Source: Oscillibacter sp. PC13 (GTDB lineage: Bacteria; Bacillota; Clostridia; Oscillospirales; Oscillospiraceae). Taken from it: a stretch of 64,000 nucleotides of DNA. The stretch spans positions 1 through 64,000 of the forward strand of contig NZ_FOXE01000016.1 of NCBI RefSeq assembly GCF_900115635.1, read 5' to 3'. Under the pieces are notes generated by a model. That model was not told the DNA's origin, ran no database searches, and saw only the letters and a list, made by a program, of their open reading frames with translations. The position numbers were made by a program, and so were the translations under genes. Shown here in pieces: positions 9,372 to 18,888 of this stretch (within the stretch, counting starts at the first letter, position 1; the number at the start of each line of letters is the position of its first letter).

Positions 9372-12059
9372 ATGCCGGAACTGACACGTCCAAACTCCGA
9401 GGCCTTATTGAAAAATATCCAGTGTACAGAACCCGAGTTTACTGGAAAACTGAAAATTTTTTTCGGATATGCCGCTGGAGTAGGTAAAACATATGCCATG
9501 CTGGAAGCCGCTCACCGTGCCAAGGATGCCGGTGTGGATGTGGTGGCCGGGTACATCGAGCCTCACACCCGTCCTGAGACGGCGGCGCTTTTGGAGGGGC
9601 TGGAGCAGCTGCCGCCCAAAGTGGTTTCTTACAAAGGCATGGATCTGCAGGAATTTGATTTGGATGGAGCTCTCCGCCGCCGGCCCCGGCTTATCCTAGT
9701 GGACGAGCTGGCCCACACCAATGCCCCGGGCTGCCGCCATGCCAAGCGGTATCAGGACGTACAGGAACTGCTCCGCTTTGGAATCGATGTTTACACCACC
9801 GTCAACGTTCAGCACTTGGAAAGCCTCAACGATGTAGTTGCCTCCATTACCGGCGTTACCGTGACTGAGCGTATTCCGGATTCAGTATTTGACTCTGCCG
9901 ACCAGGTGGAAGTGATGGATTTGGAGCCGGCCGACCTGCTGGATCGCCTGCGGGCCGGTAAAATCTATCAAGAAGCCCAGGCCAGCCAGGCCACAGAGCA
10001 CTTCTTTACAGGCAAAAACCTGGCCGCCCTGCGGGAAATCGCCCTGCGCAGAACGGCGGACCGCCTGGAGCGCGGCGCCGGCGCTGGTGACGGCACCAAA
10101 GCGAGGACGGGAGAACACATTCTCATCTGCCTTTCCGGAGCGCCCTCCAACGCCAAGGTTATCCGCACCGCCGCCCGCATGGCGGAGGCCTTCCACGGAT
10201 TCTTTACCGCACTGTTTGTAGAGCCCGCTGCTTCCAGCCAGAGTGAGGAGGAGCGCGGACAGCTCTTGGCCAACCTGCGCTTGGCGGAGGAACTGGGCGC
10301 CCGAATTGCTACGGTCTACGGTGATGACCCTGCCATCCAGATCGCAGCGTATGCCCGGGTCAGTGGCATTTCCAAAATTGTTTTGGGCCGCAGCCCGAGA
10401 CAGCGCGGGTTCCTGCTGTCCTCCAAGAATCTGGTGGATCGGCTCAATGAACTGGCTCCGGATCTGGATATCTATATCATTCCGGATCAGTCTGTGCCAA
10501 ACTCCCGCCGGAAGCTGGCATCCCGCCCGGTGCAGGAACGGTTTTCCTGGACAGATAGCCTGCGAATGTTCAGTCTTTTGGCTTTGTGTACTGCCGTGGG
10601 ATATTTGTTCCGTGGGTTGGGCTTTAAAAACGACAACATCATCATGGTTTATATTCTGGGCGTGCTGGGGGTGTCCATGGTGACCACGGGCCGCAGTTAC
10701 AGTTTGCTTTCCTCCGTACTCTCCGTCCTGATCTTTAATTTCTTCTTTACCCACCCCTATTTTACTCTCATGAGCGATCCCAGTTATCTTGCCACCTTTG
10801 GCATCATGTTTATCGTGGCCCTGCTGGGCAGTTCCCTGACTACCCGTATCAAGCGGCAGGCCACCCAAAGTGCCAACAAGGCATACCGCACCGAGGTTTT
10901 GCTGGAAACCAGCCGGAAGCTGCAAAAGTCCGAGGGCACTGCTGCCATTCTCGCCGTTACTGCTGCACAGCTTGGAAAGCTGCTGGAGCGGGATTTGCTT
11001 CTCTACCCGGTAGGGGAAGACGGTGAGTTGGCCGAGGCTATGTGCTTCCCTGCCGTTTTTGGTACGAATATGGACGGATATCTGACTCCAGAAGAGCGAG
11101 CGGTGGCCGATTGGGTGCGAAAAAACAGCAAACACGCTGGCGCAACTACCGGCACCCTGCCAAGCTCCAAGTGCCTTTATCTGGCGGTGCGGGGAGCAGA
11201 ACAGGTTTTGGCTGTGGCCGGCATCGTCATTGCCCCCGCCCGAAAGCCGGATGCCTTTGAAAAAAATCTGATGGTGGCCATTTTGGACGAGTGCGGACTG
11301 GCCCTGGAAAAGGAGCGGATGATCCGGGCCAAGCAGCGGGTAGAGGAAACCGCCCAGCAGGAAGCCCTGCGGGCCAATCTGCTGCGGGCGATTTCTCATG
11401 ATCTGCGCACCCCGCTGACCAGCATTTCCGGCAATGCCGGTATTCTGATGGAGAATGGTAAGGTGCTGGACGAAGCAAAGCGTCAGGCCCTCTATGTCTC
11501 CATCTATGATGATTCCATGTGGCTCATCAGCCTGGTGGAGAACCTTCTGTCCATTACACGAATGGAACATGGAGCCATGAAGCTGAACATTCAGCCGGAG
11601 CTGCTGGACGAAGTCTTTACAGAGGCCCTGTCCCATCTGGACCGGAATGCCGGCAAGCACCATATCTCCGTGGATCTAAAAGATGACCTGCTGATGGCGG
11701 ACATGGACGCCCAGCTCATTGTCCAAGTGGTTATTAACATTGTTAACAACGCCATCAAATATACACCGGAGGGATCCAGCATTCTTGTGTCGGCAAAAAA
11801 AGCAGGGCGGTTTGTTCAAGTGGCAATCGCCGACAACGGCCCCGGCATCCCCAAGGAGGCCCGGGAGAAACTCTTCGATATGTTTTATACCGTCAATAAT
11901 GCCCGGGGTGACGGACGGCGCGGACTGGGCCTTGGTCTTTCCCTGTGCAGGTCTATTGTGGCGGCCCACGGCGGAAGCATCTCCGCTCTTGATAACCCGC
12001 CCCACGGCACAATTTTTTTATTTACCTTGCGCGCTTCGGAGGTGACGCCTTATGAATAA
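9372..12059 (+). CDS. kdpD: Potassium/turgor sensor histidine kinase KdpD
   Basis: 895 residues, the full KdpD length. The start is the ATG at 9372, with GAGGTG just upstream, rather than the TTG at 9354. Domains in order: the KdpD sensor with Walker A GYAAGVGKTYAML (about 32-44) and DELAHTNAPG; a universal-stress-like domain (about 245-370); four membrane helices (about 400-500); a GAF region; HisKA with AISHDLRTPLTSISG (phospho-His near 676); and HATPase with NAIKYTPEG, DNGPGIP and GLGLGLS. It overlaps kdpE by eight bases. Nothing appears truncated although the ATPase it normally controls is destroyed nearby, which implies another target, such as trkHA, or recent loss of Kdp. Confidence 0.95.
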   Translation: MPELTRPNSEALLKNIQCTEPEFTGKLKIFFGYAAGVGKTYAMLEAAHRAKDAGVDVVAGYIEPHTRPETAALLEGLEQLPPKVVSYKGMDLQEFDLDGALRRRPRLILVDELAHTNAPGCRHAKRYQDVQELLRFGIDVYTTVNVQHLESLNDVVASITGVTVTERIPDSVFDSADQVEVMDLEPADLLDRLRAGKIYQEAQASQATEHFFTGKNLAALREIALRRTADRLERGAGAGDGTKARTGEHILICLSGAPSNAKVIRTAARMAEAFHGFFTALFVEPAASSQSEEERGQLLANLRLAEELGARIATVYGDDPAIQIAAYARVSGISKIVLGRSPRQRGFLLSSKNLVDRLNELAPDLDIYIIPDQSVPNSRRKLASRPVQERFSWTDSLRMFSLLALCTAVGYLFRGLGFKNDNIIMVYILGVLGVSMVTTGRSYSLLSSVLSVLIFNFFFTHPYFTLMSDPSYLATFGIMFIVALLGSSLTTRIKRQATQSANKAYRTEVLLETSRKLQKSEGTAAILAVTAAQLGKLLERDLLLYPVGEDGELAEAMCFPAVFGTNMDGYLTPEERAVADWVRKNSKHAGATTGTLPSSKCLYLAVRGAEQVLAVAGIVIAPARKPDAFEKNLMVAILDECGLALEKERMIRAKQRVEETAQQEALRANLLRAISHDLRTPLTSISGNAGILMENGKVLDEAKRQALYVSIYDDSMWLISLVENLLSITRMEHGAMKLNIQPELLDEVFTEALSHLDRNAGKHHISVDLKDDLLMADMDAQLIVQVVINIVNNAIKYTPEGSSILVSAKKAGRFVQVAIADNGPGIPKEAREKLFDMFYTVNNARGDGRRGLGLGLSLCRSIVAAHGGSISALDNPPHGTIFLFTLRASEVTPYE

Positions 12060-12771
12060 ACCGCAGATTTTAGTGGTGGAGGATGATGTAGCCATCGGCA
12101 ATTTGATTGCCACCACCCTGGAAACCCAGAACTATCAGTACCACCGTGCCAATACAGGCGCGGGGGCGGTTATGGACGCCCTCAGCTTTCGCCCGGACGT
12201 GATGCTGCTGGATCTGGGGCTGCCTGACATGGACGGTGTGGATATCATCAAAAAGGTCCGGGCCTGGAGCAATCTGCCTATCATCGTAGTCTCCGCCCGC
12301 AGTGAAGACAGCGACAAGGTGGCAGCTCTGGATGCCGGAGCTGACGACTATCTGACCAAGCCCTTCTCTGTGGAAGAGTTGCTGGCTCGGCTGCGGGTGG
12401 CACTGCGCCGGGTACGATATGACAGTGAGCGAACTTTTGATAAGGCCAGTGTCTATAAAAACGGGGGGCTGAAAATCGATTATGCAGCCGGCTGTGCTTA
12501 CCGGGACGGCAGCGAGATCCACTTGACTCCCATTGAATATAAGCTTCTCTGCCTGCTTGCCAAAAACACCGGCAAGGTACTGACCCACAATTATATTCTA
12601 AATGAGATATGGGGCAGCTCCGCCGCTTCGGATACACCATCCCTGCGAGTGTTTATGGCCACCCTGCGAAAAAAGCTGGAGGCCGATCCAAGCCACCCTC
12701 AATATATCCAAACCCACATTGGCGTAGGGTACCGGATGATTCAGCAAAAGCAAGAAGGTGACCCCTCGTAA
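12052..12771 (+). CDS. kdpE: Response regulator KdpE
   Basis: 239 residues, OmpR/PhoB type. The receiver domain has the acidic pair EDD near residues 9-11, phospho-acceptor Asp in MLLDLGLPDMDG (about 51) and Lys in DDYLTKPF. The C-terminal winged helix ends with LRVFMATLRKKLE and GVGYRM. It is translationally coupled to kdpD by an 8-base overlap. Direct repeats of 11 bp before kdpD are possible binding sites. Confidence 0.95.
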   Translation: MNKPQILVVEDDVAIGNLIATTLETQNYQYHRANTGAGAVMDALSFRPDVMLLDLGLPDMDGVDIIKKVRAWSNLPIIVVSARSEDSDKVAALDAGADDYLTKPFSVEELLARLRVALRRVRYDSERTFDKASVYKNGGLKIDYAAGCAYRDGSEIHLTPIEYKLLCLLAKNTGKVLTHNYILNEIWGSSAASDTPSLRVFMATLRKKLEADPSHPQYIQTHIGVGYRMIQQKQEGDPS

Positions 12772-12832
12772 AGCATGGAAGCCTCTCCTCTCCACCGTCC
12801 CGAACCATCTTTTGGCCGTGCAATGGCAGCAA

Positions 12833-12867
12833 AAAGGGCGACGCATCTTCAGGTGCGTCGTCCTTTT
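12833..12867 (+). terminator. Terminator after kdpE
   Basis: Stem AAAGGGCGACGCATC / AGGTGCGTCGTCCTTT with a short loop and TTTT, about 60 bases past kdpE. Confidence 0.8.
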
Positions 12868-13046
12868 CTGACCGTACGTATCCAGTGTGTTGACATACCG
12901 TTTTTCCGTGTGCATTTTCCTGTCGACTTCTGCTCCTGTCCGGCCGCCGGCAACTTGAATTCGGCATTGCCTACTGGCCTGCACACCTCGAAATAGTTTA
13001 GAATCCCGAATACATCATCTGTTTTGGTATCTGGAATTTTTTATAA

Positions 13047-13095
13047 TTGACCACATGGTCTATTTATGCTATATTAAAAAACAGACTATGTAGTC
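13047..13095 (+). promoter_or_regulatory. Promoter with two operator palindromes for the TetR-MATE operon
   Basis: -35 TTGACC (13047-13052), 17-bp spacer, -10 TATATT (13070-13075). Two similar 12-bp palindromes flank the core: GACCACATGGTC (13049-13060, overlapping the -35) and GACTATGTAGTC (13084-13095, near the start point). Both fit GACYAYRTRGTC. Placement is ideal for repression by the TetR protein encoded directly downstream. Confidence 0.75.
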
Positions 13096-13114
13096 AATTA
13101 TTGAGGTGATATGA

Positions 13115-13723
13115 TTGAAACGAGAAGAAAAGAACCAGCAAATGCGTCGGCGTATCCTGGACAGTGCGCTGGAGGAGTTTGCAAAGCAGGGATACGGAGC
13201 AAGTTCAATCAATGTGATTTGTAATTCTCCGGATATCTCCAAGGGAATCGTTTATCATTACTATGAGACCAAGGACGGCCTTTATCTTTCCTGTGTAGGC
13301 GAGTGTCTGGAACAGCTGACTGCCTACTTGCAGACACATGTACAGCTTGACGGTGTGTCTGTAGAAGAAGGTCTTGGTCATTATTTCAACGCCAGATCCC
13401 GTTTTTTTCAAGAGCATCCTCTTTACCAGCGGCTGTTTTGCGAGGCTGTTATTACGCCTCCAGCCCACTTGAAGTCCGCAATTCAGAAGCTAAAGGCACC
13501 CTTTGATACGTTGAATGTTGAAATTTTGCAGGAGCTTCTCCGTCCTGTCTCGCTGCGGCCCCATATTTCCCGCGAGGATGTCATCGAAACCTTCCGGCAA
13601 TTTCAAGATTTTATCAATGCCAGCGAACCACCGTCAGGACGCAGCTTTGATGCGCGTGAATATTGCTGTCATCGGGCTTTAGACATTCTTTTGTACGGTG
13701 TGATTGCACGGGAGGAGACCTGA
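13115..13723 (+). CDS. TetR-family transcriptional regulator
   Basis: 202 residues. The start is TTG at 13115, with GAGG about eight bases upstream; a nearby ATG at 13111 is in another frame. The N-terminal helix-turn-helix reads RRRILDSALEEFAKQGYGAS, with the recognition region ending KGIVYHYYETKDGLYLSC. The remainder is an all-helical ligand domain. It ends two bases before the MATE gene, so it most likely represses its own operon through the two palindromes upstream. The inducer is unknown. Confidence 0.9.
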   Translation: MKREEKNQQMRRRILDSALEEFAKQGYGASSINVICNSPDISKGIVYHYYETKDGLYLSCVGECLEQLTAYLQTHVQLDGVSVEEGLGHYFNARSRFFQEHPLYQRLFCEAVITPPAHLKSAIQKLKAPFDTLNVEILQELLRPVSLRPHISREDVIETFRQFQDFINASEPPSGRSFDAREYCCHRALDILLYGVIAREET

Positions 13724-13724
13724 A

Positions 13725-15107
13725 ATGTACGAAAGCAACCAACAAAGTGAATCTGTTCTTGGCAGTATGAAGCCGTCAAAAGCCATTGTGAAACTGGCGG
13801 TTCCGGCCACGCTGGCACTTCTTGCAAAAGCTGTCTATAATATTGTGGACACAGCGTATATCGGCATGCTGCACGACGATATCGCCCTGACGGCAGTGGG
13901 GGTCACGGTTCCCCTGCTGCTCATCATGGTATCCATTGAAAATATCTTCGCCGCCGGTGCCGCCGTTCTGGCCGGCCGGCAGCTGGGCGCTAAGGATGCG
14001 GACGGCGCCAGCCGCACAGTCACCACCATCATCGGTATCTCAATGATCATTGGTATTTTGCTGTGCGTTTTCGGCATTCTTTTTATCCAACCTTTAATGC
14101 ACGCCTTCGGCGCGTCGGATGCTTCTCTGCCGCAGGCTAAAGAATACGCATTCTGGATGTTTATTGCAGCGCTTGCCAACCTGCCTGCCCAGAGCATGAA
14201 CTGTGCTGCCCGGGCAGAATCCTCCGTGAAAATTTCCTCTGTCGCCGTCATCACCGGCGCACTGCTGAATGTGGTTCTGGATCCCATTTTTATGTTTGAC
14301 TGGGGCCTTGGTATGGCCGTTGCAGGCGCCTCCCTGGCCACCACGGTATCTCAGTTCGTCACCTTCTTCATCATGGCCGGGTTCTATCTCAGCGGCAGGT
14401 CTGTTATCAAAATTCGCGTCCATTCCTTCCGCCCCAGCTGGAGTCTTGTGAAAGCAGTCACGCTCATCGGTATTCCCACCGCAATCATTCAGATCTGTCT
14501 GGCTGTGGCTTCCTCTCTGACCAACATCGCCGCCAGCAATCTGCCCGAAGCCGACAACATCATTGCCGCCTATGGCGTAGTTCAACGGCTCATTCTCATT
14601 GGCAGCTATGTGATCATGGGCTTTATGCAGGGTTATCAGCCTGTGGCCTCCTTTGCTTTCGGTGCCAAAAATACGGACCGATTCCACGAATCCGTCCGTT
14701 TTGCCCTCCTGGGCTCCATGATACTGACAGTCCTTGTGGAGTTGACATATATCATCTTGTCCAAGCCGCTTATCATGCTGTTTAACCAGAACCCTTTGAT
14801 TATCGGCTATGGCGCAAAGCTCTTGATCTCCCAAGTAATCCTGTATCCTGCCTTCGGCCTATGTTATATGATGACAATTACCTTCCAGACCATCGGTTCC
14901 TCCCGAATGGGACTTTTTCTCTCCCTGCTCCGCCAGGGCCTATTCTATATACCGTTCATTCTGACACTGCCAAACTTTTTTGGCGTTTGGGGCATATACC
15001 TCTCCCAGCCAGCTGCTGATATACTGACCATCTTCGTGTGCATCTTCCTGATTAAGCCGATGAAAAACATGGCTTCCAAAAACATGCATATTGGGGAAAG
15101 GACGTGA
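13725..15107 (+). CDS. MATE-family efflux transporter
   Basis: 460 residues starting at the ATG at 13725 (GGAGGAGACC upstream). Twelve hydrophobic segments in two halves; typical MATE sequence such as KLAVPATLALLAKAVYNIVD near the N-terminus, AVGVTVPLLLIMVSIENIFA and AGAAVLAGRQLGAKDADGAS. Probably a cation-coupled exporter of drugs or metabolites in the cytoplasmic membrane. It is the second gene in the TetR-controlled operon, followed after five bases by a broken kinase-like gene. Confidence 0.92.
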   Translation: MYESNQQSESVLGSMKPSKAIVKLAVPATLALLAKAVYNIVDTAYIGMLHDDIALTAVGVTVPLLLIMVSIENIFAAGAAVLAGRQLGAKDADGASRTVTTIIGISMIIGILLCVFGILFIQPLMHAFGASDASLPQAKEYAFWMFIAALANLPAQSMNCAARAESSVKISSVAVITGALLNVVLDPIFMFDWGLGMAVAGASLATTVSQFVTFFIMAGFYLSGRSVIKIRVHSFRPSWSLVKAVTLIGIPTAIIQICLAVASSLTNIAASNLPEADNIIAAYGVVQRLILIGSYVIMGFMQGYQPVASFAFGAKNTDRFHESVRFALLGSMILTVLVELTYIILSKPLIMLFNQNPLIIGYGAKLLISQVILYPAFGLCYMMTITFQTIGSSRMGLFLSLLRQGLFYIPFILTLPNFFGVWGIYLSQPAADILTIFVCIFLIKPMKNMASKNMHIGERT

Positions 15108-15112
15108 TATGA

Positions 15113-15706
15113 ATGAAGGCATCCGTGATTACCATCAGCCGGCAGTATGGAAGTGGCGGCCGGAAGATCGGTGTGCTCCTGGCGGAAAGGCTGCAGATTC
15201 CGTTTTACGACAAACAGCTTTTCTAGGAGGCCGCTCAACGCAGCAATATTCATGAGTGTTTTTTTGAAAATGCGGAGATCCGCAATGACCGGTGGTTTGC
15301 CCACACTTTTGAGTCCGGGCAAACCGGGTTTCCGCTCTCTCTTGATGACCGCATGTTCATTGCGCAGGTAAACACCATGCAGGCACTCGCCGAAAAAGGG
15401 CCCTGCATCATTATGGGGCGTGGTGCAAATCGGATTTTAAATTTCAGAGACGATGTCCTGAACATCTTTATTTATGCTGATGCATCTCTTCGCCAAAAGC
15501 GCATCATTGAGGAATATGGGGTAAAGGAAGCACAGGCGGAAAAAATCCTGCAGGAAACCGACAGACGCCGCGCGTCTTATTTGAGGACATACACCGGCCA
15601 AGTGTTCGGCAAAGCGGAAAACTATCATCTCTGTATTGACAGCGGTGTTATCGGAATTGAAAATGCCGTGAAACTTATCGCGGCCACCTACCAAACACTT
15701 CTGTAA
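15113..15706 (+). pseudogene. Cytidylate-kinase-like protein, interrupted by one TAG
   Basis: From ATG 15113 the frame reads KASVITISRQYGSGGRKIGV, the N-terminus of the cytidylate-kinase-like family with its P-loop, and stops at TAG 15224-15226 (codon 38). The same frame then continues cleanly to 15706 (EAAQRSNIHECFFEN ... CIIMGRGANRIL ... ETDRRRASYLRTYTG). A single base change restores about 197 residues, so this is a recent nonsense mutation or a base-call error. It forms the tail of the TetR-MATE operon. Confidence 0.82.
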
Positions 15707-15813
15707 GATACAAGGGCCGCTGCTTTGAAAGTACTTCATCCTCCTTTGGTATCCATTTCAGCCGTTTTTCCTGGAAGTGGGACTTTCTTCCAAATCAAAT
15801 ACGTCTGAAAAGT

Positions 15814-15850
15814 AAAAGTGGTGACGGCTTATGCCGTCACCACTTTTATC
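15814..15850. terminator. Bidirectional terminator
   Basis: Perfect 15-bp stem AAAAGTGGTGACGGC with a TTAT loop, between the kinase-like pseudogene and the convergent CstA gene. A/T tracts lie on both sides. Confidence 0.9.
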
Positions 15851-15910
15851 TGTATGCTTCTTTCGCTTTGAGCGCTTTTTTGCAGGTTTCCTCCGGTTCT
15901 TTTCAAGTGC

Positions 15911-17377
15911 TTATTCCTTGACCTGGTTTTCATCCTTATGCCGGACAAAGGTCTGAACGTAGAAGAGGATGAAAAGTGCGATTGCTACCACAATGCCCAC
16001 CGGATAAGCAATGGAAGTGGACAAATTCAGGCACTCGGGCGCCTGGAAGAAGTAGGTCACGGATACAGCTGTCATAAAGGCGGCGGGCAGTGCGGACATC
16101 AGGCACGCAATAGGAGGATATCCGTACTTGTGCAGGAATACGGCGCCCGTCCACAGCACAATCATTGCCAGCGTCTGATTGGACCAGGAGAAGTACCGCC
16201 AGAGGACCGTCCAGGGCAGAGCCACCACAATGACAGCGCCTACGGCCAGCAGAGGAATGGCCAGTGCAGCACGTTTCTTCGTATCAGACTGGTCAATATG
16301 GAACCAGTCGGCAATGGTCAGACGGGCGGAACGGAATGCCGTATCGCCGGAGGTAATGGGGCAAGCGATAACGCCGATCATCGCAAGAACGCCGCCCACA
16401 GATCCCAGCAGAGTGGTGCAGATGTCATAGACAACACCACCCTGGCCCTGTGCGCCGACTGCCGCGGCCAGGCCAGACATTCCGTCCAGAAGAGAGCCGC
16501 CATGGGTATAGAATGTCACACCGGCCGCAGCCCAGATCAAAGCAATAATGCCTTCGGCCACCATAGCGCCATAAAACACGGTACGGCCTTGCTTTTCATC
16601 CGTGATACAGCGGGCCATCATGGGAGATTGGGTTGCATGGAAACCAGACACAGCGCCGCAGGCCACCGTGACAAACATCATTGCCCACTTGGGCGTGCCG
16701 GAGGGATGTACCACGGCGAGATTTGCCAAGGAAATCTCCGGCATATCGGCGCCGTGCATCAGCAGTGTTGCGCCGCCCACGCCCAGGGCCATAATAATCA
16801 GGCAGATACCAAAAATGGGATACAGCTTGCCCACAATTTTATCAATAGGCAAAAAGGTCGCTGCCAAGTAGTACAGCATAACCACTGCCAGCCAGAATGT
16901 ACCATTCAGCGCATCGGGCGTCAGCTTTGCCAGCAGATCGGCGGGGCCCTTGGCGAAGTTCACGCCTACCATCACCAGCAGCACGACGGAGAAGACCCGC
17001 ATAATAAAGGTAATCACCTTACCCATATATAGGCCCACAACCTCGGAAATGGACTTGCCGTCATTCCGCTCGGACATCATGCCGGAGAGGAAGTCATGGA
17101 CGCCGCCACCCAGAATTGTGCCGAACACAATCCAAAGATAAACGGCAGGTCCCCAGCAAGCGCCGGCGATGGCGCCGTAAATGGGCCCCAGACCGGCAAT
17201 GTTCAGAAGCTGCACCAAAAAGACTCTCCAGGTTTTCATGGGAACATAGTCCACGCCGTCAGGGTGTGCGACAGCCGGGGTCTGTCGGTCATCAATGTGG
17301 AACACCTTTTCGACCAGCTTACTGTAAAACAGGAAGCCCACAATCAAAAGTGCCAGACAGACAAAAAATGTGATCAC
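15911..17377 (-). CDS. cstA: CstA-family carbon starvation / pyruvate-peptide transporter
   Basis: 488 residues from a GTG at 17377 with AGGAGG upstream. Many membrane helices; CstA hallmarks AGLGPIYGAIAGACWGPAVY, FGTILGGGVHDFLSGMMSER and GFHATQSPMMARCI are visible. This is the shorter form; E. coli CstA is about 700 residues. CstA-family proteins take up pyruvate or peptides. It has its own promoter region and ends at a terminator shared with the convergent neighbour, so it seems monocistronic. Confidence 0.9.
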   Translation of the reverse strand: MITFFVCLALLIVGFLFYSKLVEKVFHIDDRQTPAVAHPDGVDYVPMKTWRVFLVQLLNIAGLGPIYGAIAGACWGPAVYLWIVFGTILGGGVHDFLSGMMSERNDGKSISEVVGLYMGKVITFIMRVFSVVLLVMVGVNFAKGPADLLAKLTPDALNGTFWLAVVMLYYLAATFLPIDKIVGKLYPIFGICLIIMALGVGGATLLMHGADMPEISLANLAVVHPSGTPKWAMMFVTVACGAVSGFHATQSPMMARCITDEKQGRTVFYGAMVAEGIIALIWAAAGVTFYTHGGSLLDGMSGLAAAVGAQGQGGVVYDICTTLLGSVGGVLAMIGVIACPITSGDTAFRSARLTIADWFHIDQSDTKKRAALAIPLLAVGAVIVVALPWTVLWRYFSWSNQTLAMIVLWTGAVFLHKYGYPPIACLMSALPAAFMTAVSVTYFFQAPECLNLSTSIAYPVGIVVAIALFILFYVQTFVRHKDENQVKE

Positions 17378-17669
17378 GCCGATTCCTCCTTTTCTTTTCC
17401 TCCCACAGTTTGGTTTCTGTGGGAAGTGAATGGGCCTTCATTACACACATGTCATATCGCCCATACCAGCGTTATTCTAATCGTTTTCTTTTTGGCTGTC
17501 CATGGCAATTTTTACAAAAACCTCTTAAAAAATCTATCAAAAATCTTCGGTTTTTCGTCATTTTTTAACATTAAATTTTCCTGTCTTCGCAAAACCATGT
17601 TGTGAGCCCAGCGTGTATTTTCAGGTGCTGTTTCCTCTCTGATTTGCCGGCGCATATCCGGAGTTCAGC

Positions 17670-17702
17670 AAGGGCCTCTCCCTGGAATCAAGGAGAGGCC
17701 CT
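17670..17702. terminator. Hairpin beyond lplA
   Basis: Stem AGGGCCTCTCC / GGAGAGGCCCT with a 10-base loop, 20 bases past the lplA stop. No clear T-run, so termination strength is uncertain. Confidence 0.5.
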
Positions 17703-17720
17703 CTGGTATCAAGTTTGTTC

Positions 17721-18704
17721 TCAATATAAAAGCAGTTGGCAGAGATCGGCAGCCATAATGCCGTTGATATAGGACTCCACATGCAGCTGCTCCAGCGCCT
17801 GTTGCAAATGATCGTCCAATGGAAGCCCCACCATAGCAGCCTCCAGCTCCTTCAAATCCCCATTTCCAAAGAAATCACCGAATAGCTGGATGTGCTGAAT
17901 TCGGCCATTGTCCACCTGCAGATAAACCGTGATCAGTCCAGCCGGAAATTTCATCTCCCGCCGCATATCGTAGTCGGCACAATACCCATAATTCCACTCC
18001 CAGGTGGCGTATTTTTCACCACGTAGCTTTTGGACTTCCCGCAGCTCCTCTTCCGTCCAGGTATGGGACTGCATAGCCGCTCCTTGTGAAATCTGTGCTT
18101 TTAATTCGGTCTTAAACTCCTCCACAGAAATGGGCACCGGTGCGCAGGCATTGATGGTCGTCACCCTGCTCCGAACGGATTTGACACTCTTGGAATCAAA
18201 TTTGGCCTCCCGCACCTGCAGTGCATCTCCCACATTGGTCAGATTGGAATCCACCATGATACAGCCATGGTGCAGCAGTCGTCCCCGGCTGGCATATTGT
18301 GAATTTCCGGAAAATTTCTTTCCGTCAATGACGATGTCATTGCGGCCATTGAACTCCGCCTTCACTCCAAAGGCTGCCAGCGTTCGAATCACGGGCTGCA
18401 CAAATACCTTAAAGTTGAAATCTTCCAGCTCGTCTTGATCGACGATAAACGTGAAGTTCAAATTTCCTTTGTCGTGGTACACCGCGCCGCCGCCGGAAAG
18501 GCGCCGTGCCACACGGATACCATGCTCCTCCACAAATCTTTGATTGATCTCTTCCGCCGTGTTTTGATATTTTCCAACAACGATGGTATTGTCATTTTGC
18601 CACAGCATAAAATATGGCTGCCTGCGGTCCATCCGCTCAAAAACATATTCCTCCAGCGCTAGGTTAAAATAGGGATCTGTGCTGGGTGACTCCAGGTAAA
18701 TCAT
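17721..18704 (-). CDS. lplA: Lipoate-protein ligase A
   Basis: 327 residues from the ATG at 18704 (AAGGGGG upstream); an upstream in-frame extension to 18767 lacks a ribosome binding site. The N-terminus IYLESPSTDPYFNLALEEYV and the lipoyl-AMP site RVARRLSGGGAVYHDKGNLN, with GKKFSGNSQY, identify LplA with its C-terminal accessory domain. It attaches lipoate to E2 and H proteins. The double-lipoyl E2 encoded at 25.7-27.1 kb on the same strand is an obvious client, although lplA lies outside that gene run. Confidence 0.95.
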   Translation of the reverse strand: MIYLESPSTDPYFNLALEEYVFERMDRRQPYFMLWQNDNTIVVGKYQNTAEEINQRFVEEHGIRVARRLSGGGAVYHDKGNLNFTFIVDQDELEDFNFKVFVQPVIRTLAAFGVKAEFNGRNDIVIDGKKFSGNSQYASRGRLLHHGCIMVDSNLTNVGDALQVREAKFDSKSVKSVRSRVTTINACAPVPISVEEFKTELKAQISQGAAMQSHTWTEEELREVQKLRGEKYATWEWNYGYCADYDMRREMKFPAGLITVYLQVDNGRIQHIQLFGDFFGNGDLKELEAAMVGLPLDDHLQQALEQLHVESYINGIMAADLCQLLLY

Positions 18705-18888
18705 AAAATGCCCCCTTTTTGCCATCCCGCCCTTTCTCATTTGGAATGACAGAAGCAATTTTACCATACCTGCATTTGCATTGCAATGTCTTCCCTTTTA
18801 CGTACTGTCGGCTCGCTCCCGTCCGTCTGTAGCGGCAATCTCCGCTTGGCAACCGGAAGCTTTTGGGATGGGGCGGATTGTCCTGGCG

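Noticed and set aside
5416-15226. Recoding of TAG as an amino acid
   Set aside because: Several intact genes end normally at TAG (42681, 52705, 58269), and only two genes, both in a decaying region, have internal TAG.
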